A stretch of DNA of 8,917 nucleotides from Candidatus Aminicenantota bacterium (GTDB lineage Bacteria; Acidobacteriota; UBA6911; RPQK01; JAJDTT01): contig JAPOYZ010000201.1 of the NCBI GenBank assembly GCA_026706325.1, positions 8,076 through 16,992 of the forward strand. The letters are read 5' to 3'. Both the position numbers and the translations under genes were made by a program. Under the pieces are notes generated by a model. The model saw only the letters and a list, made by a program, of their open reading frames with translations. It searched no databases and was not told the DNA's origin. Positions 1 to 6,098 of this stretch are shown here, piece after piece. Each line of letters opens with the position of its first letter. Within the stretch, counting starts at the first letter, position 1.

Positions 1-15
1 CAACCGCCGATTCTT
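1..15 (-). repeat. Dispersed palindromic repeat, inverted partial copy
   Basis: The first 15 bases are the exact reverse complement of positions 7945-7959 (AAGAATCGGCGGTTG), and match positions 6065-6079 with one mismatch. The copy is cut by the window edge, so its second stem arm is not visible. It lies upstream of the toxin-antitoxin promoter. Matches at three intergenic or gene-edge places in 9 kb suggest a genome-wide extragenic repeat family; that family assignment is inference. Confidence 0.6.
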
Positions 16-57
16 CCGGCGATAAGAACATCCTCCCTTCCAGGCAACCAATATGGT

Positions 58-96
58 GACGTCTTGATGAAAAAACGTCAAAACGTCATAATGTCA
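58..96 (+). promoter_or_regulatory. Phased ACGTCA repeats, likely antitoxin operator
   Basis: ACGTCA occurs at 75-80 and 83-88, with a variant ATGTCA at 91-96, so repeats start every 8 bases. A further ACGTCT at 59-64, part of the palindrome GACGTC at 58-63, lies in the same phase two steps upstream. Ribbon-helix-helix repressors commonly bind short repeats spaced by about one helical turn or slightly less. These repeats cover the promoter spacer and interleave with the -10 box. The natural reading is that the antitoxin, alone or with its toxin, binds here and shuts off its own operon. Confidence 0.55.
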
Positions 97-98
97 CA
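64..98 (+). promoter_or_regulatory. Sigma-70-like promoter of the toxin-antitoxin operon
   Basis: TTGATG at 64-69 resembles a -35 box and CATAAT at 87-92 a -10 box (5 of 6 matches to consensus), separated by exactly 17 bases. The expected transcription start, about 7 bases past the -10 box, falls on or next to A99, the first base of the antitoxin ATG. No purine-rich ribosome binding site lies between 70 and 98. The messenger therefore looks leaderless. Boxes and spacing are read directly from the sequence; the start point is inferred. Confidence 0.6.
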
Positions 99-332
99 AT
101 GATCCGAGAATCGAGAAGGACTACCATATATTTCGAGTCCGCGATCCACCGTGCCCTTCGACTCAAGTCGATCGAAACTGAGCGCAGTCTCTCAGACCTT
201 GTCAACGAGGCTGTCCGACTCTCCTTGGCCGAAGACGCAGAGGATTTAGCTGCCTTCGAGGAAAGAGCCTCCGAAGAAAACCTCTCGTTTGAAGCCGTCG
301 TGAAGGACTTGAAGCGGCGTGGCCAGATTTGA
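99..332 (+). CDS. Ribbon-helix-helix (CopG/RelB-like) antitoxin
   Basis: This 77-residue protein is probably the antitoxin of a type II toxin-antitoxin pair: it would neutralise the toxin encoded next and repress the operon. Residues 6-14 (RRTTIYFES) have the alternating pattern of the DNA-contacting beta strand of ribbon-helix-helix proteins. They are followed by two helices, about 14-25 and 30-45, containing SLSDLVNEAVRLSL. The tail from residue 45 is acidic and charged, as expected of a flexible toxin-binding segment. ATG99 is the only sensible start because the next codons already encode the strand, and no ribosome binding site precedes it. The end overlaps the toxin start by 14 bases, which suggests translational coupling. 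The family call rests on pattern, size and neighbour; the exact subfamily is not resolved. Confidence 0.8.
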   Translation: MIRESRRTTIYFESAIHRALRLKSIETERSLSDLVNEAVRLSLAEDAEDLAAFEERASEENLSFEAVVKDLKRRGQI

Positions 333-579
333 TGTTCTGATCAAGCCATCGGCGGTCAAGGAGATCGAAACCATCGCCTCCATGACGGATCGGCGGCGAA
401 TTGCCGCCAAGATCCGCCGTCTGGCGGACGACCCGAGTCCTCCCGGCTGCAGAAAACTCTCGGGACGTGACCGATATCGAATCCGAGTCGGAGTCTGCCG
501 TATCCTCTACTCCATCAGGGAAAGACAGCATGTCGTATTTGTGGTCAAGGTTGGGCATAGAAAAAATGTCTATCACTGA
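319..579 (+). CDS. RelE/ParE-family toxin
   Basis: This 86-residue protein matches the RelE/ParE fold in length and motif order: an N-terminal strand (FDVLIKPSAVKEI), two helices with basic residues 25-35 (RRRIAAKIRRLA), the DPSPPGCRKLSG loop at 38-49, the strand YRIRVGVCRILYSI at 53-66 and the closing VGHRKNVYH at 78-86. RelE members cleave ribosome-bound mRNA, whereas ParE members poison gyrase; the sequence does not decide between them. In many relatives the central strand reads RVGDYR, but here positions 59-60 are Val-Cys, an unusual substitution. The start is GTG319 inside the antitoxin gene, with only a weak GAAG upstream, so translation probably depends on coupling to the antitoxin. 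The 3' end overlaps the ATG of the next gene by 14 bases. Confidence 0.85.
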   Translation: MARFDVLIKPSAVKEIETIASMTDRRRIAAKIRRLADDPSPPGCRKLSGRDRYRIRVGVCRILYSIRERQHVVFVVKVGHRKNVYH

Positions 580-3379
580 GACCACGCAAGTCGAAGAAGT
601 GGAAACCAGACGGAACCCTGAATCTCGGATCTCCCTCTGGGTCCTACTGCCAATTCTCCTGACCCTCGGCCTTGCCCAAGCCGCCGAGTTCAAGATCGTG
701 CACGAGGGTTTCGAGAGCTTCTCCAAGGGCAGCTTCGAGCACGCGGGCCAGGACATCTACGTCTCCCGCAAGGGCCGCGTCCAACTGATTCGCCGCTGGG
801 ACCTGAACAACGACGGCTACTACGACCTGCCCTTCGCCAGCACCCACAACGTCATGGTGGGGAGCATCGACGCTCTGGGCTACCTGCAGACGAACCGCGG
901 CTACCGGTCGGTCCTTTCTCCCCTGCACCGGTCCCTGGCCCTTTACGACCTGTGGCTGCAGGAGGAAAAAAGCCGTTCCAGCACGCTGCGGCTCCCGGCC
1001 GACCGTCCCAGCGCGGTCCTCTTCAGCGACGTGGACCAGGACGGCCACGCCGACGTCGTCTTCGCCTCCTCGGGACTCGGAGACACCCCCTTCTCCGACA
1101 GCCTCATCTACTGGGGATCCGAATCCGGCTACCGGCGCGGCTCCCGCACCGCACTGCCCACGGCCGGCGCCCGGGACGTGGCCGTGGGAGACCTGAACCG
1201 GGACGGCCGCCAGGACGTGGTCTTCGCCAACCGGCCAGGCCCGGGCCGGAGGAACCCGGGCTCCTATATCTACTGGGGATCGACCGATTTCTATGGAGAG
1301 CGTCACCGCACCGCCCTGCCCACGGACGGCGCCGTCGGCTGCCGGATCGCCGACCTGGACGCGGACGGTCATCCCGACCTGATCTTCGCCACCCACGGAC
1401 AAGAAGGAGGACTCGAGGTCTACTGGGGACGCGAGACGGGGCCCGATCCGGAGTCCCCCTCGCGGTTTCCGATCCCCGGTCTGGTGGCCCTCGAGACGGC
1501 TGCAACCGCGGATCGGGGGACGATGCTGGCAGCGCTCTCGCAAAAGGAGCTACGGCTCTTCGCATTCTCGTCTCGCCAGCCGGTCCTGCAAACGACCGTG
1601 GACCGGGGCGGAGCGCGCGTACGCCTGGCGGACCTGGATCGGGATGGCCGTCTGGAGATCGTCCTGGCCGGCGGTAACACGTCGGCCGTCATCTGGGGAA
1701 GGGACGGCTCCGAAACCCCCATCCCGACCCTCAACGCCAGGGACGCGGCCGTCTCCGACCTCAACGGCGACGGCTTTCCCGAACTCATCTTCGCCAACTA
1801 CTCCGAGGGCGTCTACGGCAACCTGGACGTCTCTTCCTATGTCTTCTGGGGGAGCGTTCACGGGTATGCCGACGCGCGCCGGACCGATTTGCAGACCTTC
1901 GGCGCCGCCGCGGTGGCGGTGGGAGACCTGAACGGCGACAACCGTAAGGACCTGCTCTTCGGCAACACCGGGAGCGGGATCTCCGGGGGCAAGGACGAGT
2001 TCGTCTATGTCTACTGGGGACGGCCTCACCGCGGCTATTCTCCGGCCTTCGTCAGCCGCTACCCCTGCGTCATGGCCATGGGGATCGCCATGGTCGACCT
2101 GGATGACGACGACCATGCGGAACTGCTGGTGGCCAACTCGGGCCGCCACTACTCGGGGCTGCCCGGAGCCAGCTATCTCTACTGGGGGGCTCCCGGCGGA
2201 CCCGCGGTGGAGAAGCGCCACGAATTCGACCTCAACGAGAACGGTTCCTGGGAGATCGCCGACCTGAACCGGGACGGCTACCTGGACATCGTGGGATTCG
2301 ATTTCGACACCCTCTTTCTCGCCTGGGGAGGGCCCCGGAAGTTCTCGGATCCCGGCCGTCAGATCCGGATTCCGGACGTGGCCCGCATGGGCCAGAACTG
2401 CCGGCTGCTGGATTTCGACCGTGACGGCTGGCTGGACATCCTGACCGCGGACATCTCGAGTCGCTACAGCAAGATCCTGCTGGGCGGCCCCGACGGCTAT
2501 TCGTCCGGACGGGTTCAGAGATTGGAAGAGCCGGGGATCGGCAACGCGGAGGTGGCGGACCTGGACGCCGACGGCTGGCTGGATCTGGTTCTGCTGCGTC
2601 CCTATTCCAGGGACGACGGGGTCAATCGGGCCGACTCCTGGATCAAGGTCTACCACGGAAACGAACGGGGACTGGAAGCCAGGCCGAGGTTCGATTTCCC
2701 CACAGTGGGGGCCATCGACGTGTTGGCGTCGGACCTGAACGGGGACGGCGCGCTCGATCTGGCCGTCTCCCAATACCAGTCCCGCAGCCACCGGAAGCTT
2801 CCGGTGCTGCTGTTCTGGAACGACGGCCGGGGCGGATTTTCGGGGCGGCGCCGCACCGACCTGCCGGGCGAGTCCCCTTCGGCTCTCATGGCGGCGGACA
2901 TGGACTACGACGGGCACACCGATCTTCTGGTGATGAACCACAAGCTCTCGGTCGGCGAAGACAACCACAGCGTCGAGAGCTATCTCTACTGGGGCGCTCA
3001 GGACGGATTCTCGGTGGGGAACCGAAGCTATCTGCCGGCGCCGGGTCCGCATTTCCTGCAGAACGTGGACGTGGGGAACCTGGCGACCCGGAGGCCGGAG
3101 GCGTCCTACACCTCGCCGGCGCTCGACCTCTCCACTTGGCCCGGAGAAATCAAGCTGACCTGCGAGGCGGAGACTCCCCGCGGATCCCGCATTCAACTCC
3201 TGGCCCGGTTTGCGTCCGACCGCGGCGGCCTCGAGGCCGCCGCCTGGAAACCGGTCCCGGAATCGGGCCGGGTCTCGCGAGGGGAGGAGGACTCGTGGCT
3301 CCAGTACCGGGCCACACTGATCGCCGGCATGGGGTATGCGTCCCCTTATTTGACCCGCGTGACGATTCGGGCCGACTAA
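566..3379 (+). CDS. Exported FG-GAP/VCBS repeat beta-propeller protein
   Basis: This is a 937-residue, probably secreted or surface-attached repeat protein of unknown ligand. An N-terminal signal sequence is visible, with arginines around residues 14-22, a hydrophobic stretch LWVLLPILLTLGLAQA and a likely AQA/A cleavage site near residue 39. The body carries 13 calcium-loop motifs of the D-x-D/N-x-D-G-x-x-D type, starting at residues 79, 155, 209, 263, 356, 398, 454, 511, 566, 616, 665, 723 and 778, mostly 50-58 apart. Each is usually preceded by a Tyr-Trp-Gly strand (YIYWGS, YVFWGS, YLYWGA), as in integrin-like FG-GAP/VCBS blades. After about residue 830 comes a non-repeat tail with a conserved-looking WLQYRATL and a closing strand, perhaps a beta-sandwich. 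ATG566 overlaps the toxin gene and has a poor ribosome binding site. GTG599, preceded by GAAGAA, would give a shorter and more typical signal peptide and is a real alternative. Function is not recognised beyond adhesion or carbohydrate/protein binding by family analogy. Confidence 0.85.
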   Translation: MSITETTQVEEVETRRNPESRISLWVLLPILLTLGLAQAAEFKIVHEGFESFSKGSFEHAGQDIYVSRKGRVQLIRRWDLNNDGYYDLPFASTHNVMVGSIDALGYLQTNRGYRSVLSPLHRSLALYDLWLQEEKSRSSTLRLPADRPSAVLFSDVDQDGHADVVFASSGLGDTPFSDSLIYWGSESGYRRGSRTALPTAGARDVAVGDLNRDGRQDVVFANRPGPGRRNPGSYIYWGSTDFYGERHRTALPTDGAVGCRIADLDADGHPDLIFATHGQEGGLEVYWGRETGPDPESPSRFPIPGLVALETAATADRGTMLAALSQKELRLFAFSSRQPVLQTTVDRGGARVRLADLDRDGRLEIVLAGGNTSAVIWGRDGSETPIPTLNARDAAVSDLNGDGFPELIFANYSEGVYGNLDVSSYVFWGSVHGYADARRTDLQTFGAAAVAVGDLNGDNRKDLLFGNTGSGISGGKDEFVYVYWGRPHRGYSPAFVSRYPCVMAMGIAMVDLDDDDHAELLVANSGRHYSGLPGASYLYWGAPGGPAVEKRHEFDLNENGSWEIADLNRDGYLDIVGFDFDTLFLAWGGPRKFSDPGRQIRIPDVARMGQNCRLLDFDRDGWLDILTADISSRYSKILLGGPDGYSSGRVQRLEEPGIGNAEVADLDADGWLDLVLLRPYSRDDGVNRADSWIKVYHGNERGLEARPRFDFPTVGAIDVLASDLNGDGALDLAVSQYQSRSHRKLPVLLFWNDGRGGFSGRRRTDLPGESPSALMAADMDYDGHTDLLVMNHKLSVGEDNHSVESYLYWGAQDGFSVGNRSYLPAPGPHFLQNVDVGNLATRRPEASYTSPALDLSTWPGEIKLTCEAETPRGSRIQLLARFASDRGGLEAAAWKPVPESGRVSRGEEDSWLQYRATLIAGMGYASPYLTRVTIRAD

Positions 3380-3399
3380 CGACACCGGGAGAGGCAGAC

Positions 3400-4770
3400 A
3401 TGTCCGAAAATTGGCTGACGGCCTACGTCGAGCGCGGCGCCAGATCCCGGGACCTGTTCGAGCAGGCGAAGCGCAACACCGCCGGCGGGGTCGGCCACGA
3501 CCTGCGGTATTCGTTTCCCTTCCCCCGCTATATCGATCACGCCGCCGGGTCCCGTATCTGGGACGCCGACGGAAACGAGTACATCGACTACGGCATGGGG
3601 AACGCGGCCTGCCTGCTGGGCCACTCCCCTCCGGACGTGCTGGATGCCGTCCGCGAGGTGATGGGCAAGGGGCTCCACTTTGGATTGGATCACCCGGTCC
3701 AAGTCGAGTGGGCCGGCCTGATTCAGCAGTTGATTCCCTCAGCCGAGCGCGTTCGATTCGTCAACTCGGGGACGGAAGGTTCGATGCTGGCGTTGCGGGT
3801 GGCCCGGGCCTTCACCCGGCGCACCAAGGTGCTCCGCTTCGAGGGCCACTTCAGCGGCTGGCACGACTACGTGGGCCGGGGCGCCATGCCTCCATTCGAC
3901 GCCTCCATCTCAGCCGGCATCCCTCCTGCCACGCTCGACACCATCGTGGTCATCCCCGCCGACCTGGACCTGGTCGACGAGACGTTCCGCACCGATCCCG
4001 ACATTGCCGCCGTCATGCTGGAGCCGTCGGGAGCGTCCTGGGGCCGTGTCCCTCTGAACGCCGAATTCAACCGCGAGCTGCGCCGCTTGACCGCGGACCA
4101 TGGCGTGCTGTTGATCTACGATGAAGTCATCACGGGGTTCCGGTACAGTCCGGGCGGCTACCAGGGACTGGTGGGCATCACCCCCGACATGAGCGTTCTG
4201 GGAAAGATCATGGCCGGCGGACTCCCCGGCGGAGCCTTGGTGGGCCGGGCCGACATCATGAGCCTGTTCGATTTCACGGGAGACCCCCGCCATGACCGGC
4301 ATGAAAGGATCCAACATCTGGGCACTTTCAACGCCAACCCCCTTTCGGCGGCTGCCGGGATCGCCACGTTGAAACAGGCCGCCACCGGCTGGCCGCAGGA
4401 CCAGGCCGACCGCATGGCCGCGCTGCTTCGCGACGGCATGGAGGAGATCCTGGAACGGGAGCGGGTGGCCGGTTACGCTTACGGAGACTCGTCCGGCTTC
4501 CACGTCTACCTGGAAGCTCACCCCGGTTCGGGCGCCAAGGACCGCGCGGCGGTCAGAACCACCGACGCCTCCCGCCTGAAGGGGATTCCCGGCGCTGTCG
4601 TCTCCGCGTTTCAAAAGAACCTCCAGATCAGAGGCGTCGAAGTGCTCTCCTTCATGGCGGGAGTCACCTCCGCCGCCCACTCGGAGCAGGACATCGGTGA
4701 GACCCTCAACGTCTTTCAGGACACCATCCGAACGCTCGTCCGCGACAACGTCGTCGCTCGACTGTCCTGA
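3400..4770 (+). CDS. Class III PLP aminotransferase, GSA-aminomutase-like
   Basis: This 456-residue cytoplasmic PLP enzyme has the class III (glutamate-1-semialdehyde aminomutase-like) layout. NSGTEGSMLALRVARA forms the cofactor phosphate loop, and GHFSGWHD holds the region that stacks on PLP. EPSGASWG precedes IYDEVITGFR, whose Asp241 should bind the pyridine nitrogen. LGKIMAGGLPGGALVG carries the Schiff-base Lys269, and LGTFNANPLSAAAGIATL follows. All catalytic positions are present, so the enzyme should be active. It is about 30 residues longer than typical HemL, reads AGGLPGGA instead of the usual GGGxPVGA, and has no tetrapyrrole gene nearby, so I do not call it hemL; an amine or amino-acid transaminase is more likely. 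ATG3400 is preceded by GGGAGAGG (3387-3394), a good ribosome binding site, 20 bases after the propeller gene's stop. This rejects longer in-frame starts inside that gene and suggests co-transcription. Confidence 0.9.
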   Translation: MSENWLTAYVERGARSRDLFEQAKRNTAGGVGHDLRYSFPFPRYIDHAAGSRIWDADGNEYIDYGMGNAACLLGHSPPDVLDAVREVMGKGLHFGLDHPVQVEWAGLIQQLIPSAERVRFVNSGTEGSMLALRVARAFTRRTKVLRFEGHFSGWHDYVGRGAMPPFDASISAGIPPATLDTIVVIPADLDLVDETFRTDPDIAAVMLEPSGASWGRVPLNAEFNRELRRLTADHGVLLIYDEVITGFRYSPGGYQGLVGITPDMSVLGKIMAGGLPGGALVGRADIMSLFDFTGDPRHDRHERIQHLGTFNANPLSAAAGIATLKQAATGWPQDQADRMAALLRDGMEEILERERVAGYAYGDSSGFHVYLEAHPGSGAKDRAAVRTTDASRLKGIPGAVVSAFQKNLQIRGVEVLSFMAGVTSAAHSEQDIGETLNVFQDTIRTLVRDNVVARLS

Positions 4771-5470
4771 CGGGAAGACTTGGAGCGGCGGGATCTTGCC
4801 GCCGACAAAGAAGCGGCTTTCTCGGTCGCACCAAACTGCAGCCACTGCAACGGCGGCTCCAGGACCTCCCTCACCGACGGAAAACTCTGGCAATCAAACA
4901 GCGGGACCGATTTCTGGGACCACCAGGGATCGGTGGGATGGGACCTCGGTTCCGTCCCCGGAGTGTTGATCCGGTTCGATCTGGGAACGGTCCAACCGAT
5001 CGAGACCCTGAGCCTGCACACGGCGTCGGGCGAGCCCGACGTCAGAATTCCAGCCGCCGTGCTGGCCTACGCCTCGGATGATGGAGAAACCTGGCGCTAC
5101 GTCACCGACCTGATCAACGAAGTCGTCCCTGAAGGCGAATTCGGCCGCCGCCGGTTCGTGTCGGGAGACTATTGGACCGGGGGACTTCGAGTCGGCGGAC
5201 GGTATCTCGCCCTCTACATGGCCAACGGCGGGGGCCGGACCTTCATCGACGAAATCGAAGCCCTCCGGGGAAACCGGGACCCTGCGGACGCAATCTATGA
5301 CGCCGGCGCCATCGGCAAGGACCGGCTCGAAGCCGACGCCCTGGACCGGGCCGGCGGCGCCACGGCCCGGACCGGCTCCTTCCGTCACATGAGCACCTGG
5401 ATCCGGAAGAGCTACGCCGACGCGATCCTGCAGACGAAGCCGGCCGCAGAGCGAAGAATGGACAACCTGG
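4771..5470 (+). pseudogene. Fragment with F5/8 type C (discoidin)-like domain
   Basis: The reading frame encodes a carbohydrate-binding-type beta-sandwich typical of the N-terminal part of secreted glycan-active enzymes. Counting from TTG4780, residues 14-34 (FSVAPNCSHC to LTDGK), then VGWDLG, VLIRFDLGTVQPIETLSLHTASG, YASDDGETWRYV and finally FIDEIEAL near 155-162 follow the order of F5/8 type C-like domains. Nothing before it looks like a signal peptide. It follows the aminotransferase TGA in the same frame after only three codons, and the sole start candidate is TTG4780 with GGGAAG only two bases away, too close to work well. About 60 further residues (DAIYDAGAIGKDRLE to ADAILQTK) may still be genuine coding sequence before the frame loses meaning near 5440-5470, where sialidase coding appears in another frame. 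I read it as a decayed gene that lost both its 5' start and its 3' body. A translated leaderless remnant cannot be excluded. Confidence 0.6.
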
Positions 5471-5803
5471 AACGGACTCGGTCCCGTTTCGTTGCCGAAA
5501 GAGATCCCGGCGGACCTGTTGAGACTGCGGGACGGCTCGATCCTGCTCAGCTACGGTTCACGCCTTCGGGTTGCCCTCGGAGTCCATTCGCGCATCAGCC
5601 GGGACGGCGGGCTCACCTGGGACGCTCCCCGGGTCCTCTTCAAGACAGCCGCTCACGTCTCCAGCAGCGGCGCCGGCGGAGTGGACGGCGGCTACCCGTC
5701 AAGCGTCCAGTTGGACGACGGAGGCATTCTCACCGCCTACTATTGTTCCCGGCTGCCGACGCACCAGCGCTATCACATGGGCGTGGTCTTCTGGCGGTAT
5801 TGA
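5453..5803 (+). pseudogene. C-terminal fragment of a BNR/GH33-type sialidase
   Basis: Frame 2 encodes about 116 residues that match the end of bacterial exo-sialidase-like proteins. WNGLGPVSLPKEIPADLLRL leads into DGSILLSYGSR, then an Asp-box at SRDGGLTW (Ser-x-Asp-x-Gly-x-x-Trp) within SRISRDGGLTWDAPRVL. GYPSSVQLDDGGILTAYY and the terminal YHMGVVFWRY follow. Full-length sialidases of this family have roughly 350-400 residues with several Asp-boxes and an N-terminal Arg triad, so at least two thirds are missing. The first in-frame start codon near the conserved part, TTG5492, cuts into conserved sequence and has no convincing ribosome binding site. The preceding discoidin-like fragment is in a different frame. 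The two may once have been one multidomain gene broken by deletion plus frameshift, or two genes fused by deletion. The C-terminus and TGA stop look original. Confidence 0.7.
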
Positions 5804-5862
5804 GGGTCCGGGGCCCGAAGAAAACAAAACAGGGGATTGGCTCCGCGAAAGGAGGCCTTCAG

Positions 5863-6057
5863 GTGAGTTCCAACGTGATGAAGGGCATGGCGTGGACGGC
5901 GGCTCTGTTCCTCACGGTTGGCGCCGTTTCCGATTCCGTGCCCGGGAAGTCCTCCCGGCGGCCGAACATCATCCTGATTCTGACCGACGACCAGGGTTAC
6001 GGGGACCTAGGCGTGCATGGCAACGATTGCGATCGAGAGAGAATCTCTTGCACGTGA
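5863..6057 (+). pseudogene. 5' fragment of a secreted sulfatase
   Basis: GGAGG at 5851-5855 lies seven bases before GTG5863, an ideal ribosome binding site, so the start of this gene is intact; ATG5878 is a weaker alternative start. The 64 encoded residues give a signal peptide (MKGMAWTAALFLTVGAVSDS) and then the N-terminal metal-binding strand of type I sulfatases, RRPNIILILTDDQGYGDLGVHGND, with the Asp42-Asp43 pair. In the family this strand is followed by a segment like TPNLDRLA and later the C/S-x-P-x-R formylglycine site. Here homology stops at residue 55 and the frame ends after CDRERISCT, so the catalytic nucleophile and nearly the whole protein (usually 450-600 residues) are gone. The break lies about 10-40 bases before a palindromic repeat. 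A short exported peptide could still be made, but enzymatic activity is impossible. Confidence 0.85.
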
Positions 6058-6098
6058 AATGGAGAAGAATCGGCGATTGGAAAGTCGCCGATTCTCTC
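6037..6098. repeat. Palindromic repeat copy at the convergent junction, possible terminator
   Basis: Positions 6066-6076 (AGAATCGGCGA) pair perfectly with 6085-6095 (TCGCCGATTCT) across an 8-base loop. Positions 6065-6083 match 7945-7963 with a single difference (AAGAATCGGCG[A/G]TTGGAAA), so this is a second copy of the dispersed repeat. Outer ends GAGAGAATC (6037-6045) and GATTCTCTC (6090-6098) are also exact inverted repeats of 9 bp. The structure lies between the truncated sulfatase on the + strand and the MBL gene on the - strand, one base past the latter's stop codon. It could end transcription from both sides, but no run of T follows on either strand, so a classic intrinsic terminator is not supported. 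Confidence 0.65.

Noticed and set aside
401..565. Upstream extension of the propeller gene to an earlier start at 401
   Set aside because: This part lies inside the toxin gene in another frame and would put more than 90 residues before the signal sequence. ATG566 or GTG599 fits an exported protein.
202..756. 184-codon - strand frame across the toxin-antitoxin pair
   Set aside because: It has no start signals or domain, overlaps two well-supported small genes, and is explained as an antisense shadow.
800..2950. Propeller repeats as a CRISPR-like or DNA tandem-repeat array
   Set aside because: The repetition is at protein level, with variable bases and irregular spacing; there are no identical direct repeats with unique spacers.
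1550..3385. 611-codon open frame on the - strand opposite the propeller gene
   Set aside because: Its protein repeats VPVQV/VAVQV-like strings that are the antisense of the Asp-loop repeats. It has no recognisable domain, while the + strand has clear motifs and a signal peptide.
3136..3399. Upstream extension of the aminotransferase into the propeller gene
   Set aside because: The extension is Arg/Pro-rich shadow sequence, and a strong ribosome binding site at 3387-3394 serves ATG3400.
6066..6095. Classic intrinsic terminator between the convergent genes
   Set aside because: The stem is strong, but no T-run follows on either strand, and the same core recurs elsewhere, so it is listed as a repeat with only possible terminator activity.
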